Below, in pieces: positions 51,773-60,773 of a DNA stretch of 64,000 nucleotides (position 1 is the first letter of the stretch; every line of letters begins with the position of its first letter). The position numbers and the translations under genes were made by a program. The notes under the pieces were generated by a model, which saw only the letters and a program-made list of their open reading frames with translations, was not told the origin of the DNA and searched no databases. The stretch is from Sinomonas notoginsengisoli (GTDB taxonomy: Bacteria; Actinomycetota; Actinomycetes; Actinomycetales; Micrococcaceae), in the NCBI RefSeq assembly GCF_021554725.1, contig NZ_JAIZDP010000002.1, forward strand, positions 62,001 to 126,000. The letters are read 5' to 3'.

Positions 51773-52752
51773 CCTCTCAGTCCCCTGCGATCCGCACGGG
51801 CCGGGAGGACCTCGCCGACCTCCCGGCCCCGATCCGCCCCGCACGCCAGGCACGGGCCGGGCGTGCGCCGGCGGCACGGGCCCGCGGCCTCATCATGGCG
51901 CTGCCGCCCATCCTCCTCATCGCGCTCTTCATCGGCTTCCCGATCGTCCTCGCCTTCACCTTCAGCATCGGATTCACGGACGGGCTCAACCGAACGATCG
52001 CGCTCATCGGCCAGAACGTCCACGAGGCCGACGGCGCACCGACATTCGGCGCCTACTCCGAAATGTTCACCAACCCCCGATTCCTGGGAGACCTCACAGT
52101 CACGGTGATCGTCACCGTGGTGAGCACCGCCGTCGTGATCCTCCTCGCAACCGGGATCGGGCTGTACCTGAAGTTCGTGGGCGGGATCGTCGGGAAGGTG
52201 CTCTCCGCACTCGCCGTCATCCCGCTCTTCATCCCGGTGGTCATCGCCTCGTGGGCCATCCTCGGCTTCTACTCGGCGGACGGATTCCTGCGCAGCGTGG
52301 CTGCACAGTTCGGGGTCGAGTTCCCGGTCTGGTCGTTCACGATGGTCACCGTGATCATTGGCTCGGTGTGGACGTCCCTGCCGTTCGCGACCCTTCTCAT
52401 CACGTCGGGGCTGCAGGCCGTTCCGCAGGCAATGATCGACGCCGCGCGCGACGCCGGTGCCTCCTTCCTCCGCGTTGTCGCCAGCGTCGTGGTCCCCATG
52501 GCGGGGGTGCCGATCATCATCGCCACGACGTTCACGGCAATAGGCATCCTCGGATCATTCACGGTTCCGTACTTCACGGGCCCGAACTCGCCGAACATGC
52601 TCGGCGTGGACATGTCCAACTACTTCTCCGCGTTCAACCAGCCTCAGCAGGCAGTCGTCATGGCGTTCGTCGTCTTCGCGATCGCCTCGGGCATCGCCGC
52701 GGTGTACGTGTGGGCGAACTTCCGCTCGGCCAAGGAAAGCGGGGCCCTCTGA
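51769..52752 (+). CDS. ABC transporter permease 1
   Basis: A 327-residue permease starting at a GTG that overlaps the binding-protein stop codon. After an Arg/Ala-rich cytoplasmic N-terminus of about 40 residues come six membrane segments. The coupling loop is AMIDAARDAGASFLRVVASVVVP. It pairs with permease 2, whose ATG overlaps this gene's TGA. Confidence 0.9.
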   Translation: MTSQSPAIRTGREDLADLPAPIRPARQARAGRAPAARARGLIMALPPILLIALFIGFPIVLAFTFSIGFTDGLNRTIALIGQNVHEADGAPTFGAYSEMFTNPRFLGDLTVTVIVTVVSTAVVILLATGIGLYLKFVGGIVGKVLSALAVIPLFIPVVIASWAILGFYSADGFLRSVAAQFGVEFPVWSFTMVTVIIGSVWTSLPFATLLITSGLQAVPQAMIDAARDAGASFLRVVASVVVPMAGVPIIIATTFTAIGILGSFTVPYFTGPNSPNMLGVDMSNYFSAFNQPQQAVVMAFVVFAIASGIAAVYVWANFRSAKESGAL

Positions 52753-53576
52753 TGCGGAATCCCTCAACGCGGCGCGGCGTCACAGGCACTCTCGTGGTCC
52801 TGTTCGCCCTCGCCCTGGCGGTGTTCATCGTGGGCCCGCTCCTATGGCTCGCCGTGCGGGCCTTCGCGACGAACTGGACGTATCCCAACCTTGCGCCCGA
52901 CGGATGGACATTCAAGTGGTGGGAGCTCGTGTTCAGCGACAACGCACTCGGCGTCGCGGTACAGAACTCGCTGTTCTTCGCCCCCGTCACGGTGCTCGTG
53001 TCTGCGCTCATCTGCCTCCCTGCGGCCTATGCATTCGCACGCTTCGAATTCCCGGGCCGGAGGTTCTTCCTGATCGGGCTGTTCGCGGCAAACGCGTTCC
53101 CGAAGATGGGCCTGTTCGTTTCACTGGCCGCGCTGTTCTATGCGCTCAACCTGATGAACTCGATCCTTGGCATCCTCATCGTGCACTTGCTGGGCACCGT
53201 CGTCTTCATGACCTGGATCCCCGCGGCCGCGTTCGCCGCGGTGCCGCGCAGCCTCGAAGAGGCCGCCCGCGACGCCGGTGCATCGAAACTGCGTGCATTC
53301 TTCAGCGTCACGTTGCCGATGGCACTTCCGGGAATCCTCGTCGGGGCGATCATGAGTTTCCTCGCCTCCTTCGACGAGGCGCAGGGCACCTACCTCGTCG
53401 GGGCGCCCGACTACATGACGATGCCGACGCAGATGTACAGCCTCGTGCTCAATTACCCAACACAAGTGGCAGCGGTCTTCTCGATCCTGCTCGCCATTCC
53501 CTCCGTCGCGCTGCTGTTGGCGGCGCACAAGCACATCGTCGGCGGCCAGCTCGCCGAGGGCTTCCAGATCAAGTGA
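52752..53576 (+). CDS. ABC transporter permease 2
   Basis: A 274-residue permease, six membrane segments, with coupling loop SLEEAARDAGASKLRAFFSVTLP and a late DEAQGTYLVGAP segment. This pattern of two separate permeases with EAA loops is that of the spermidine/putrescine, iron and phosphonate-type importers. Its ATG overlaps the stop codon of permease 1 by one base. Confidence 0.9.
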   Translation: MRNPSTRRGVTGTLVVLFALALAVFIVGPLLWLAVRAFATNWTYPNLAPDGWTFKWWELVFSDNALGVAVQNSLFFAPVTVLVSALICLPAAYAFARFEFPGRRFFLIGLFAANAFPKMGLFVSLAALFYALNLMNSILGILIVHLLGTVVFMTWIPAAAFAAVPRSLEEAARDAGASKLRAFFSVTLPMALPGILVGAIMSFLASFDEAQGTYLVGAPDYMTMPTQMYSLVLNYPTQVAAVFSILLAIPSVALLLAAHKHIVGGQLAEGFQIK

Positions 53577-53583
53577 GGCACCC

Positions 53584-54675
53584 ATGACCAGCAAGACGAC
53601 ATCCGCGACGACCGCCGACACCCCGACACGGCCCGAGTCGGCGGGAGGACTTGAGATCCGAGGCCTCCACAAGGTGCTCGGGGGACGAACGATCATCGAC
53701 AACCTCGACATGACGGTCCAGCCCGGTGAGCTCGTCTCGCTTCTCGGGCCGTCCGGCTGCGGTAAGACCACGACGCTCCGCATGGTCGCCGGCTTCCTGG
53801 CCCCCGACGCCGGATCCATCAAGGTTGACGGCCGGGAGGTCGTGCACCTCGGGCCCGAGCAGCGCCCGAGCGCTATGGTGTTCCAGAACTACGCCCTCTG
53901 GCCCCACATGACCGTTGCGAAGAACGTGGGCTTCCCGCTCAAACTGCGCAACAATCCGAAGCTGTCCAAGACGGTGATTGCCAAGCGTGTCGACGCTGCT
54001 CTCGCTCTCGTCAACCTCCTGCATCACAAGGATTCCCGGCCCGCGCGCATTTCAGGCGGCGAACAGCAGCGTACGGCGCTCGCCCGCGCGCTCGTCCAGG
54101 AGCCCGAACTCCTCCTCCTTGACGAACCCCTCTCCAACCTCGATGCCAAGCTGCGTGTCAAGGTCCGCGAAGACATCCGGCAGATCCAACAGCGTCTCGG
54201 CATCACGACCCTGATCGTCACACACGATCAGGAGGAGGCCATGTCAATATCGGATCGCATCGCCGTGATGAACGCGGGGCGGATCGAGCAGTTCAGCACA
54301 CCAGCCGAGCTCTACAGTGCACCGGCCACGGAGTTCGTCGCGACTTTCATTGGCAGCCTCAACCGACTCGAGGGGCGAGTCGAGGACGGCCGCCTCGTCG
54401 CGGGCAGCGGTGTCGTCGGCGTGCGGCCCGAGGATGTGGTCTTCGCATCGGACCTCCTCGGCACAGAGGCCGTCACCGGCTGGCACTCCGCCACCGTCGA
54501 GCGAGTTGTCCCGCGCGGTCACTTCGCCGAGCTCTACCTCTCCCGCGAGGACGCGCAACTGCGCAGCTTCGTCACTGGCACTCCGCCCACCGTCGGCAGC
54601 CACGGATTCGCCCGTGTGGCGAAGTGGCTCGACTTCGAGGACGGCAAGCGGGTCGGCACGAGGCAGGGCGCGTGA
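53584..54675 (+). CDS. ABC transporter ATP-binding protein
   Basis: A 363-residue ATPase. Walker A GPSGCGKTTTLRMVAGF, Q-loop VFQNYALWPHMTV, signature ISGGEQQRTALARALV, Walker B LLLLDEPLSNLDAKLR and switch THDQEEAMSISDR are all present. A C-terminal TOBE-like domain (VVGVRPEDV) follows, as in the MalK/PotA group. The signature's Gln is replaced by Glu (SGGEQ), a common variation. Its stop codon overlaps the GTG of the next gene. Confidence 0.93.
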   Translation: MTSKTTSATTADTPTRPESAGGLEIRGLHKVLGGRTIIDNLDMTVQPGELVSLLGPSGCGKTTTLRMVAGFLAPDAGSIKVDGREVVHLGPEQRPSAMVFQNYALWPHMTVAKNVGFPLKLRNNPKLSKTVIAKRVDAALALVNLLHHKDSRPARISGGEQQRTALARALVQEPELLLLDEPLSNLDAKLRVKVREDIRQIQQRLGITTLIVTHDQEEAMSISDRIAVMNAGRIEQFSTPAELYSAPATEFVATFIGSLNRLEGRVEDGRLVAGSGVVGVRPEDVVFASDLLGTEAVTGWHSATVERVVPRGHFAELYLSREDAQLRSFVTGTPPTVGSHGFARVAKWLDFEDGKRVGTRQGA

Positions 54676-56306
54676 GCACCACAGTGCTTTCCCACCTCGG
54701 CCCCGCGACTGCGCCGCTCGTCACCGCCCACCGCGGCGACGTCGAGCACCACCGCGAGAATACGCTTGCCGCGGTGCGCTCAGCCGTCGGCGCCCGCGCC
54801 GACTTCGTCGAGGTTGATGTCCGGGTGACCCGGGACGGAATGGTCGTCCTCCTCCACGATTCAACGCTCGCGCGGCTCTGGGAGGACCCCCGGGACCTCA
54901 GCGACGTGGCGTGGTCGGACATCGCGGTGCTGGGCCGCGGAGAAGACCGCATTCCGCTCCTCGCTGATGCCCTGGATCTCGTCGCCGGCAGCTCTTCGAC
55001 GCTCCTCATCGACATGGACGCCGTAGAGCCGGCAGCGCCCAGCGTGGCCGTCGTCCGCCAGCACGAGACCGCTGCCCGCAGCACCGGCACCACGCCGGCA
55101 CGGGTTGCCTGGTGCGGATGCCTCGAAGCCGTGACAGCGGTCCGCGATCTCGATCCGGAGGCCCACGTCTGGCTTCCCTGGAACCGACGTGAACTGCCCA
55201 CGGCAGAGCTCCTCGAGCGCATCCGGCCTGCGGCAGTGAACTCCGCCTACGCGGTTCTCAGCCCTGCCCTCGTGGAAGCCGTGCACGCGGCGGGCGCCCT
55301 CATGGCCTGCTGGACAGTCGACTCTGAGGACGGGATGCGCTGGGCGCTCGCCCTAGGCGCCGACGCCGTGACGACCAACCGGCTCTCCATCCTCCGTGGA
55401 GTCATCGCTGAGGGCCCCGCAGCCTGGGCTGCCGCTCCCCGCCCGCGGCATCTGGCGAGCGAGGAACTCGCGTTGGCGGCGGCCGTGGCCGACGAACTCG
55501 CTCATTGGGCGATCGAGTACACCCGCGGTGCCGAACTCGGTGCCATCGCCGCCAAGGCGAATGCCGCCGACCACGTCACCGACGTGGACGTTGCCGTGGA
55601 AAAGTACGTCCGTGAAGTGATAGCTGATCGCCTCCCCGACCACGTCGTGGTCGGGGAGGAGCTCGGCGGGACGCCTGTGGCGGGAGTACCGTGCTGGTAC
55701 GTCGACCCCGTCGACGGGACGGCCAACCTCGCGAACGGTGTCCCGTGGACAGCATTCTCCCTTGCCCTCGCTATCGACCACGAGCCGCTCGTCGGCGTGG
55801 TGGCAGACGTCTGGCAGGGACAGGTCTTTGCCGCCGTCGCCGGCTACGGCGCTGAGCTCGACGGAGAACGCCTCGATCTCAGGCAAGGACGAACTACCGC
55901 GGGCCAGACCGGCGACGGATCCGCAGGAAATTCGCTCGCGGGGAAGATGGTGCACACCGAGCTTCAGGGCCACAACGCCTGGCCCGGCATGAGTGCCTTC
56001 ATCGACGCGCTCAGAGACAGCTTCTGTACGGCGCGCATCATGGGGTCTGGGGCTCTTTCAGTGGCTGGACCGGCCGCAGAGAGGGGCGTTGGGGCCGTCA
56101 TCGAGCGCTTCAGCCCCATTGACCACCTTGCGTCCGCGCTCATCCTTCGGGAGGCCGGGGGGGTGCTGCTCGACGACGACGGCAATGCAACGGCTTGGCC
56201 GGAGCGCGGCGGGATCCTTGCGGCACATCCGGACTACGCCGCCGAGCTCTATGCGCTCTGGTCTTCGTCCCGTAGCACGGCGAAGGAGCCGGACCATGTG
56301 GTCTGA
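54672..56306 (+). CDS. Fusion of glycerophosphodiester phosphodiesterase and inositol monophosphatase
   Basis: About 544 residues, GTG start overlapping the ATPase stop codon. Residues about 15-245 are a GDPD domain: TAHRGDVEHHRENTLAAV, FVEVDVRVTRDGMVVLLHD and terminal ACWTVDSEDGMRWALALGADAVTTN, with the catalytic His pair and metal Glu/Asp present. Residues about 275-530 are an inositol monophosphatase-family domain: VVVGEELGG and WYVDPVDGTANL (metal site) and SPIDHLASALILREAGGVL (equivalent of the usual WD..A motif, with Ile for Trp). No signal peptide. It could cleave an imported glycerophosphodiester and dephosphorylate the released headgroup. Confidence 0.85.
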   Translation: MSTTVLSHLGPATAPLVTAHRGDVEHHRENTLAAVRSAVGARADFVEVDVRVTRDGMVVLLHDSTLARLWEDPRDLSDVAWSDIAVLGRGEDRIPLLADALDLVAGSSSTLLIDMDAVEPAAPSVAVVRQHETAARSTGTTPARVAWCGCLEAVTAVRDLDPEAHVWLPWNRRELPTAELLERIRPAAVNSAYAVLSPALVEAVHAAGALMACWTVDSEDGMRWALALGADAVTTNRLSILRGVIAEGPAAWAAAPRPRHLASEELALAAAVADELAHWAIEYTRGAELGAIAAKANAADHVTDVDVAVEKYVREVIADRLPDHVVVGEELGGTPVAGVPCWYVDPVDGTANLANGVPWTAFSLALAIDHEPLVGVVADVWQGQVFAAVAGYGAELDGERLDLRQGRTTAGQTGDGSAGNSLAGKMVHTELQGHNAWPGMSAFIDALRDSFCTARIMGSGALSVAGPAAERGVGAVIERFSPIDHLASALILREAGGVLLDDDGNATAWPERGGILAAHPDYAAELYALWSSSRSTAKEPDHVV

Positions 56307-57189
56307 GCCTGTTCGCGATGGCAGCCTCTCGGCAGAGGTAGCGATGTGGACGCGGCGCACCGGCTTCGACCTCGTCCGCCGCATGCCGCTGCAGTTCCCC
56401 ACCTATCATCCACAGGGCATGGCGTTTGCCGCCGGTCGCATCTTCCTCACGACCGTCGAGGTCCTCGACCCTCCGCTTGCGCTTCCGGGTGGCAACGGCG
56501 ACCCTGCCCGCCGGGCGCCGGGGCGCGGACGAGGCCACATTCTCGTCATCGCGCCGGACGGGACGCTCGTCGAAGATCTCGTCGTGGGGGACGGTGACGC
56601 CTACCATCCGAGCGGAATCGACTTCGTGGACACGACGCTCTGGGTGCCGGTCGGGGAGTACCGCGCCGACAGCCGCAGCATCGTCTACTCCCTCGATCCT
56701 TCCAGCCTCGAGCTCACCGAGCGCTTCCAAGTGGACGACCACATCACCTGGCTTGCCCCGGCCCCCGAAACCGGGTTTCTCTACGGGGCAAGCTGGGGCT
56801 CCCGGCGCCTCTACCGGTGGGATGTGAAGGGCCACACCGTGACCGGTGAGCCAGAGGCCTGGGACAACCCGAGCTGGCATGTTGATTTCCAAGAAGCGCA
56901 GTACGACGGCGAGGGAAGGCTGGTCTGCGCGGGCATCACCGAGCTTCCGGACGCCCACGGGGGACGGTACGAGCTGGGTGGCCTCACCGTCGTCGACTTC
57001 CCGGCACGCAAGATCGAGGCCGAGGTCCCTCTCCCCGTCTTCAGTTCGGCAGGACACAACATTCTGCGCAATCCGTTTGTCCTATCCCGCGACACCGACG
57101 GCGCGGTGCTCCTGCACGTCGCCCCCGATGATGGTGACGAAGCAGCCGGGACCGAGATCCTGACGTATAGGGTGCACAACCCGCGGTGA
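56296..57189 (+). CDS. Conserved protein, beta-propeller-like, unknown function
   Basis: A 297-residue protein with no membrane segment. The ATG at 56296 has GAAGGAG upstream and overlaps the fusion gene by 11 bases, so it is the last gene of the transporter operon. It contains FPTYHPQGMAF, DGDAYHPSGIDF, LWVPVGEYR, RSIVYSLDPSSLEL and a series of strand-turn units, suggesting a six-bladed propeller or lactonase-like fold. It resembles what I recall as DUF6454, but I am not certain. A hydrolase or lactonase step on the transported compound is possible. Confidence 0.7.
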   Translation: MWSEPVRDGSLSAEVAMWTRRTGFDLVRRMPLQFPTYHPQGMAFAAGRIFLTTVEVLDPPLALPGGNGDPARRAPGRGRGHILVIAPDGTLVEDLVVGDGDAYHPSGIDFVDTTLWVPVGEYRADSRSIVYSLDPSSLELTERFQVDDHITWLAPAPETGFLYGASWGSRRLYRWDVKGHTVTGEPEAWDNPSWHVDFQEAQYDGEGRLVCAGITELPDAHGGRYELGGLTVVDFPARKIEAEVPLPVFSSAGHNILRNPFVLSRDTDGAVLLHVAPDDGDEAAGTEILTYRVHNPR

Positions 57190-57198
57190 CCCACGCGA

Positions 57199-57232
57199 AC
57201 GGCCCCCTACCTCCCGGGAGGTGAGGGGCCGT
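57199..57232. terminator. Bidirectional terminator between the transporter operon and clpC
   Basis: A 17-bp stem with one mismatch and almost no loop: ACGGCCCCCTACCTCCC (57199-57215) against GGGAGGTGAGGGGCCGT (57216-57232). It lies ten bases after one stop codon and about 50 bases from the end of the converging clpC gene. Confidence 0.8.
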
Positions 57233-57281
57233 CGTCGTGCGCAGATTCGGTCCCGCCCTGCGAGCGGGCGGCATCCAGCAG

Positions 57282-59804
57282 CTAGGCTCCGAGCTCTTTG
57301 CCGGAGCCGCCCTTCGCGAGCGAGACGACCTCCGGAACCTCGGGACGCGGCGTGCCGGTGAAGGTGAACTTCGCCTCATCTCCCTCGCCCTCGACGTCCA
57401 CCACCACAATGTCGCCGGCAGACAGGTCGCCGAAGAGGATCTTCTCGGACAGCTGGTCCTCGATCGCGGACTGGATCGTACGGCGCAGGGGCCGAGCGCC
57501 CATGGTCGGGTCGTAGCCGGTCGTGGCGAGCCGGACCTTGGCGGCGTGCGTCAGCTCGATGCCCATGTCCTTGTCCTTGAGGCGCTGCTCGAGGCGGGCG
57601 ACCATGAGGTCCACGATCTCGATGATCTCCTCCTGCGTGAGCTGCGGGAACACGACGACATCGTCGACGCGGTTGAGGAACTCCGGGCGGAAGTGCTGCT
57701 TGAGCTCCTCCGTCACGCGCGACTTCATGCGCTCGTAGCCCGTCTTCGTGTCCGTCCCCGACTGGAAGCCAGTCATGACGCCCTTGGAGATGTCCCGCGT
57801 GCCGAGGTTGGTGGTCATGATGATCACGGTGTTCTTGAAGTCCACCACCCGGCCCTGGGAGTCGGTGAGGCGGCCGTCCTCAAGGATCTGCAGGAGCGAG
57901 TTGAACAAGTCCGCATGGGCCTTCTCCACCTCGTCGAACAGCACCACGGAGAACGGGCGGCGGCGGACCTTCTCGGTGAGCTGGCCGCCCTCCTCGTAGC
58001 CCACGTACCCCGGAGGGGCACCGAAAAGCCGGGAGACGGTGTGCTTCTCGGAGAACTCGGACATGTCCAGCGTGATGAGCGCGTCCTCCTCGCCGAACAG
58101 GAACTCGGCGAGGGCCTTGGCGAGCTCGGTCTTGCCGACGCCGGTCGGACCGGCGAAGATGAACGACCCACCCGGGCGCTTCGGGTCCTTCAGGCCCGCC
58201 CGCGTGCGGCGGATCGAACGGGACAGCGCCTTGATCGCATCGTCCTGGCCGACCACACGCTTGTGGAGCTCGTCCTCCATGTGGAGCAGGCGCGAAGACT
58301 CCTCCTCGGTGAGCTTGAACACCGGGATGCCGGTCGAGTTCGCGAGGACCTCGGCGATCAGGTCCTCGTCCACCTCGGCGACGCCGTCCATGTCGCCGGA
58401 CTTCCAGGCACGCTCGCGCTCGGCTCGCTCCGAAATGAGCTTCTGCTCCTTGTCGCGCAGCGACGCGGCGCCCTCGAAGTCCTGGGCGTCAATCGCCGAC
58501 TCCTTCTCAAGCTTGAGCTCGGCGATCCGCTCGTCCAGGGCCTTGAGTTCCGGCGGAGCAGTCATGCGGCGGATGCGCAGGCGAGCGCCCGCCTCGTCGA
58601 TGAGGTCGATCGCCTTGTCCGGCAGGAAACGGTCCGAAATGTACCGTTCGGCGAGGTTAGCGGCGGCAGCGAGCGCGCCGTCGGTGATCGTCACACGGTG
58701 GTGCGCCTCGTAGCGGTCGCGGAGGCCCTTGAGGATCTCGATGGCGAGGGCAACAGAGGGCTCGGATACCTGGATCGGCTGGAAGCGGCGCTCGAGCGCG
58801 GCGTCCTTCTCGATGTGCTTGCGGTATTCGTCCAGCGTTGTGGCACCGATGGTCTGGAGCTCGCCGCGGGCGAGCATCGGCTTGAGGATGCTCGCTGCGT
58901 CGATCGCGCCCTCGGCGGCGCCCGCGCCGACGAGGGTGTGAATCTCGTCGATGAACAGGATGATGTCGCCGCGCGTGCGGATCTCCTTGAGGACCTTCTT
59001 CAGGCGCTCCTCGAAGTCACCGCGGTAGCGGGAGCCCGCCACGAGGGACCCGAGGTCCAGCGTGTAGAGCTGCTTGTCCTTGATAGTCTCCGGCACGTCG
59101 CCGCGGACGATCGCCTGGGCGAGGCCCTCCACGACGGCGGTCTTGCCGACTCCGGGCTCACCGATGAGCACAGGGTTGTTCTTGGTGCGGCGCGAGAGGA
59201 CCTGCATGACGCGTTCCATCTCGTGCTCGCGCCCGATCACCGGGTCCAGCTTGTTCTCCCGCGCGGCCTGCGTGAGGTTGCGGCCGAACTGGTCCAGCAC
59301 CACCGAGCCCGCAGGGGTACCCTCAGGCTGGCCAGGGCCAGCGCCGGTCGCTGCCGACTCCTTGCCCTGGTAGCCGGACAGGAGCTGGATGACCTGCTGG
59401 CGCACACGGTTGAGGTCCGCGCCGAGCTTCACCAGGACCTGGGCGGCCACGCCCTCGCCCTCACGGATGAGGCCGAGGAGGATGTGCTCGGTGCCGATGT
59501 AGTTGTGGCCGAGCTGGAGCGCCTCGCGGAGCGAGAGCTCGAGCACCTTCTTGGCACGCGGTGTGAAGGGGATGTGACCGGACGGGGCCTGCTGGCCCTG
59601 GCCGATGATCTCCTGCACCTGCTCGCGGACACCGTCCAGCGAGATGCTCAGGGACTCGAGAGCCTTGGCCGCGACTCCTTCACCCTCGTGGATCAGTCCC
59701 AGGAGGATGTGCTCGGTGCCGATGTAGTTGTGGTTGAGCATGCGGGCCTCTTCTTGGGCCAGCACCACCACGCGACGGGCGCGGTCTGTGAATCTCTCGA
59801 ACAT
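57282..59804 (-). CDS. clpC: ATP-dependent Clp protease ATPase subunit ClpC
   Basis: An 840-residue class I Clp ATPase: two N-terminal repeats ([21 protein letters not shown] and [16 protein letters not shown]), first AAA module with [15 protein letters not shown], a middle domain with a UVR-like coiled coil, second AAA module with [16 protein letters not shown], and the ClpP-docking loop region MTGFQSGTD. It unfolds substrates for ClpP. The open frame extends upstream, but homology and GGGGAG place the start at 59804. A GTTCGCC/GGTGAAC inverted repeat at 59881-59898 could be a ClgR-type operator (weak). Confidence 0.96.
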   Translation of the reverse strand: MFERFTDRARRVVVLAQEEARMLNHNYIGTEHILLGLIHEGEGVAAKALESLSISLDGVREQVQEIIGQGQQAPSGHIPFTPRAKKVLELSLREALQLGHNYIGTEHILLGLIREGEGVAAQVLVKLGADLNRVRQQVIQLLSGYQGKESAATGAGPGQPEGTPAGSVVLDQFGRNLTQAARENKLDPVIGREHEMERVMQVLSRRTKNNPVLIGEPGVGKTAVVEGLAQAIVRGDVPETIKDKQLYTLDLGSLVAGSRYRGDFEERLKKVLKEIRTRGDIILFIDEIHTLVGAGAAEGAIDAASILKPMLARGELQTIGATTLDEYRKHIEKDAALERRFQPIQVSEPSVALAIEILKGLRDRYEAHHRVTITDGALAAAANLAERYISDRFLPDKAIDLIDEAGARLRIRRMTAPPELKALDERIAELKLEKESAIDAQDFEGAASLRDKEQKLISERAERERAWKSGDMDGVAEVDEDLIAEVLANSTGIPVFKLTEEESSRLLHMEDELHKRVVGQDDAIKALSRSIRRTRAGLKDPKRPGGSFIFAGPTGVGKTELAKALAEFLFGEEDALITLDMSEFSEKHTVSRLFGAPPGYVGYEEGGQLTEKVRRRPFSVVLFDEVEKAHADLFNSLLQILEDGRLTDSQGRVVDFKNTVIIMTTNLGTRDISKGVMTGFQSGTDTKTGYERMKSRVTEELKQHFRPEFLNRVDDVVVFPQLTQEEIIEIVDLMVARLEQRLKDKDMGIELTHAAKVRLATTGYDPTMGARPLRRTIQSAIEDQLSEKILFGDLSAGDIVVVDVEGEGDEAKFTFTGTPRPEVPEVVSLAKGGSGKELGA

Positions 59805-59880
59805 TGCTCGAACTCCCCGGTTTAGCTTGGGTGCACTGCGTAGTTCGATGCTACGTGCCGAAGACCCTTTCGAAAGCGGT

Positions 59881-59898
59881 GTTCGCCACAGGGTGAAC
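59881..59898. promoter_or_regulatory. Imperfect palindrome upstream of clpC, possible ClgR-type site
   Basis: GTTCGCC-ACAG-GGTGAAC, arms pairing with one mismatch, lies 77 bases before the clpC start codon, upstream of a possible -10 TAGCAT (minus strand). ClgR activates clp genes in actinobacteria and binds TTCGC/GCGAA-type dyads. The spacing does not fit the published form perfectly. Confidence 0.3.
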
Positions 59899-60039
59899 CG
59901 GTGACGCTGCCCGCGGCCACCCGTTCCCGAGCGGACGACGCCGCCCGCTCGTCTCGCGCGACGGCTCGCCGCGCCGTCGTGCGAACCCCGAGGAAGCGCC
60001 CGGACCCTCAAAAGCGCGAATATCTCCGCCCGAGAAGCA

Positions 60040-60071
60040 GGAAATCCCGGCGCACCGGCACCGGGATTTCC
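60040..60071 (-). terminator. Terminator hairpin after lsr2
   Basis: Perfect 11-bp arms GGAAATCCCGG (60040-60050) and CCGGGATTTCC (60061-60071) with a 10-base loop, 37 bases past the lsr2 stop codon. The rest of the 304-base gap between lsr2 and clpC holds the clpC promoter region and nothing else that I recognise. Confidence 0.7.
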
Positions 60072-60108
60072 GTTGGCCAAACGGCCTTCAGTCGCTATTG
60101 ACGCCAGA

Positions 60109-60456
60109 TCAGCCATTGGCGTGGCGGTAGGCCTCCTGGACCTCCTGCTGGATACGGCCGCGGGCATTCACGCTGTAGCCATTGTCACGAGCCCACTGCC
60201 GGATCTTGGCGGATTCCGAATTGCGTGAGCCCGACGATGCGGAAGACGCAGAACGCCCCTTCGGGGCCGCACCGGCCCGGGCCGTCGCCTTGCGGCCAGC
60301 AGAAATGAACTCCGCGAGGGCATCGCGCAGCTTGGAGGCATTTGCCGTGGAGAGGTCAATCTCGTAGCTGGACCCGTCAAGGCTGAAACGGACTGTCTCG
60401 TCAGCTTTGCCGCCGTCGATGTCGTCCTCAAGAATGATCTGGACCTTCTGTGCCAT
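60109..60456 (-). CDS. lsr2: Lsr2 nucleoid-associated protein
   Basis: A 115-residue Lsr2. The N-terminal dimer domain begins [28 protein letters not shown]; the C-terminal DNA-binding domain has [18 protein letters not shown], whose RGR inserts in the minor groove of AT-rich DNA. Lsr2 is the actinobacterial H-NS analogue that silences horizontally acquired genes. The linker is Ser/Ala/Arg-rich. Confidence 0.97.
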   Translation of the reverse strand: MAQKVQIILEDDIDGGKADETVRFSLDGSSYEIDLSTANASKLRDALAEFISAGRKATARAGAAPKGRSASSASSGSRNSESAKIRQWARDNGYSVNARGRIQQEVQEAYRHANG

Positions 60457-60626
60457 TTGTGTTGGCTCTCTTCCGTGTCAGCGCTGGGGGGCGTGGCCAT
60501 TGTCCAAGGCAACCATCGGCTCCCCAATGTATCGAGCGAAATTGGATTCGGGTACCGCGCAATCACAGTATGTAGCTAACAATGCCCACACGTCAAAGAA
60601 ACACGCGTTCCGGCACTAAAGGGCGA

Positions 60627-60773
60627 TCAATTGCTCTGGGTATCGCCTGACTCGCGCTCAGCCTGCGCGAGGGCCTCGCGCTCCGACTTGTCCGCGTTGA
60701 AGATAGCGCGCATCGAAAACCAGAAAATCAGCCCCACCACAAGGGGCGGGAGAAGGGCAAAGACGTAATCCAT
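60627..60773 (-). CDS. 48-residue membrane protein overlapping lysS
   Basis: The ATG (60773-60771) shares one base with the lysS TGA, so ribosomes can re-initiate. The product begins MDYVFALLPPLVVGLIFWFS, a single membrane segment. A charged tail follows: ADKSEREALAQAERE and a short polar end. Total 48 residues. Topology suggests a short outside N-terminus and a cytoplasmic helical tail. Function unknown. The overlap, membrane segment and codon use support it as real. Confidence 0.75.
   Translation of the reverse strand: MDYVFALLPPLVVGLIFWFSMRAIFNADKSEREALAQAERESGDTQSN

Noticed and set aside
57237-59825. Plus-strand open frame of 862 codons opposite clpC
   Set aside because: It is a complement-frame shadow of clpC, composed mainly of Leu, Glu, Asp, Arg and Val, with no recognisable domain.
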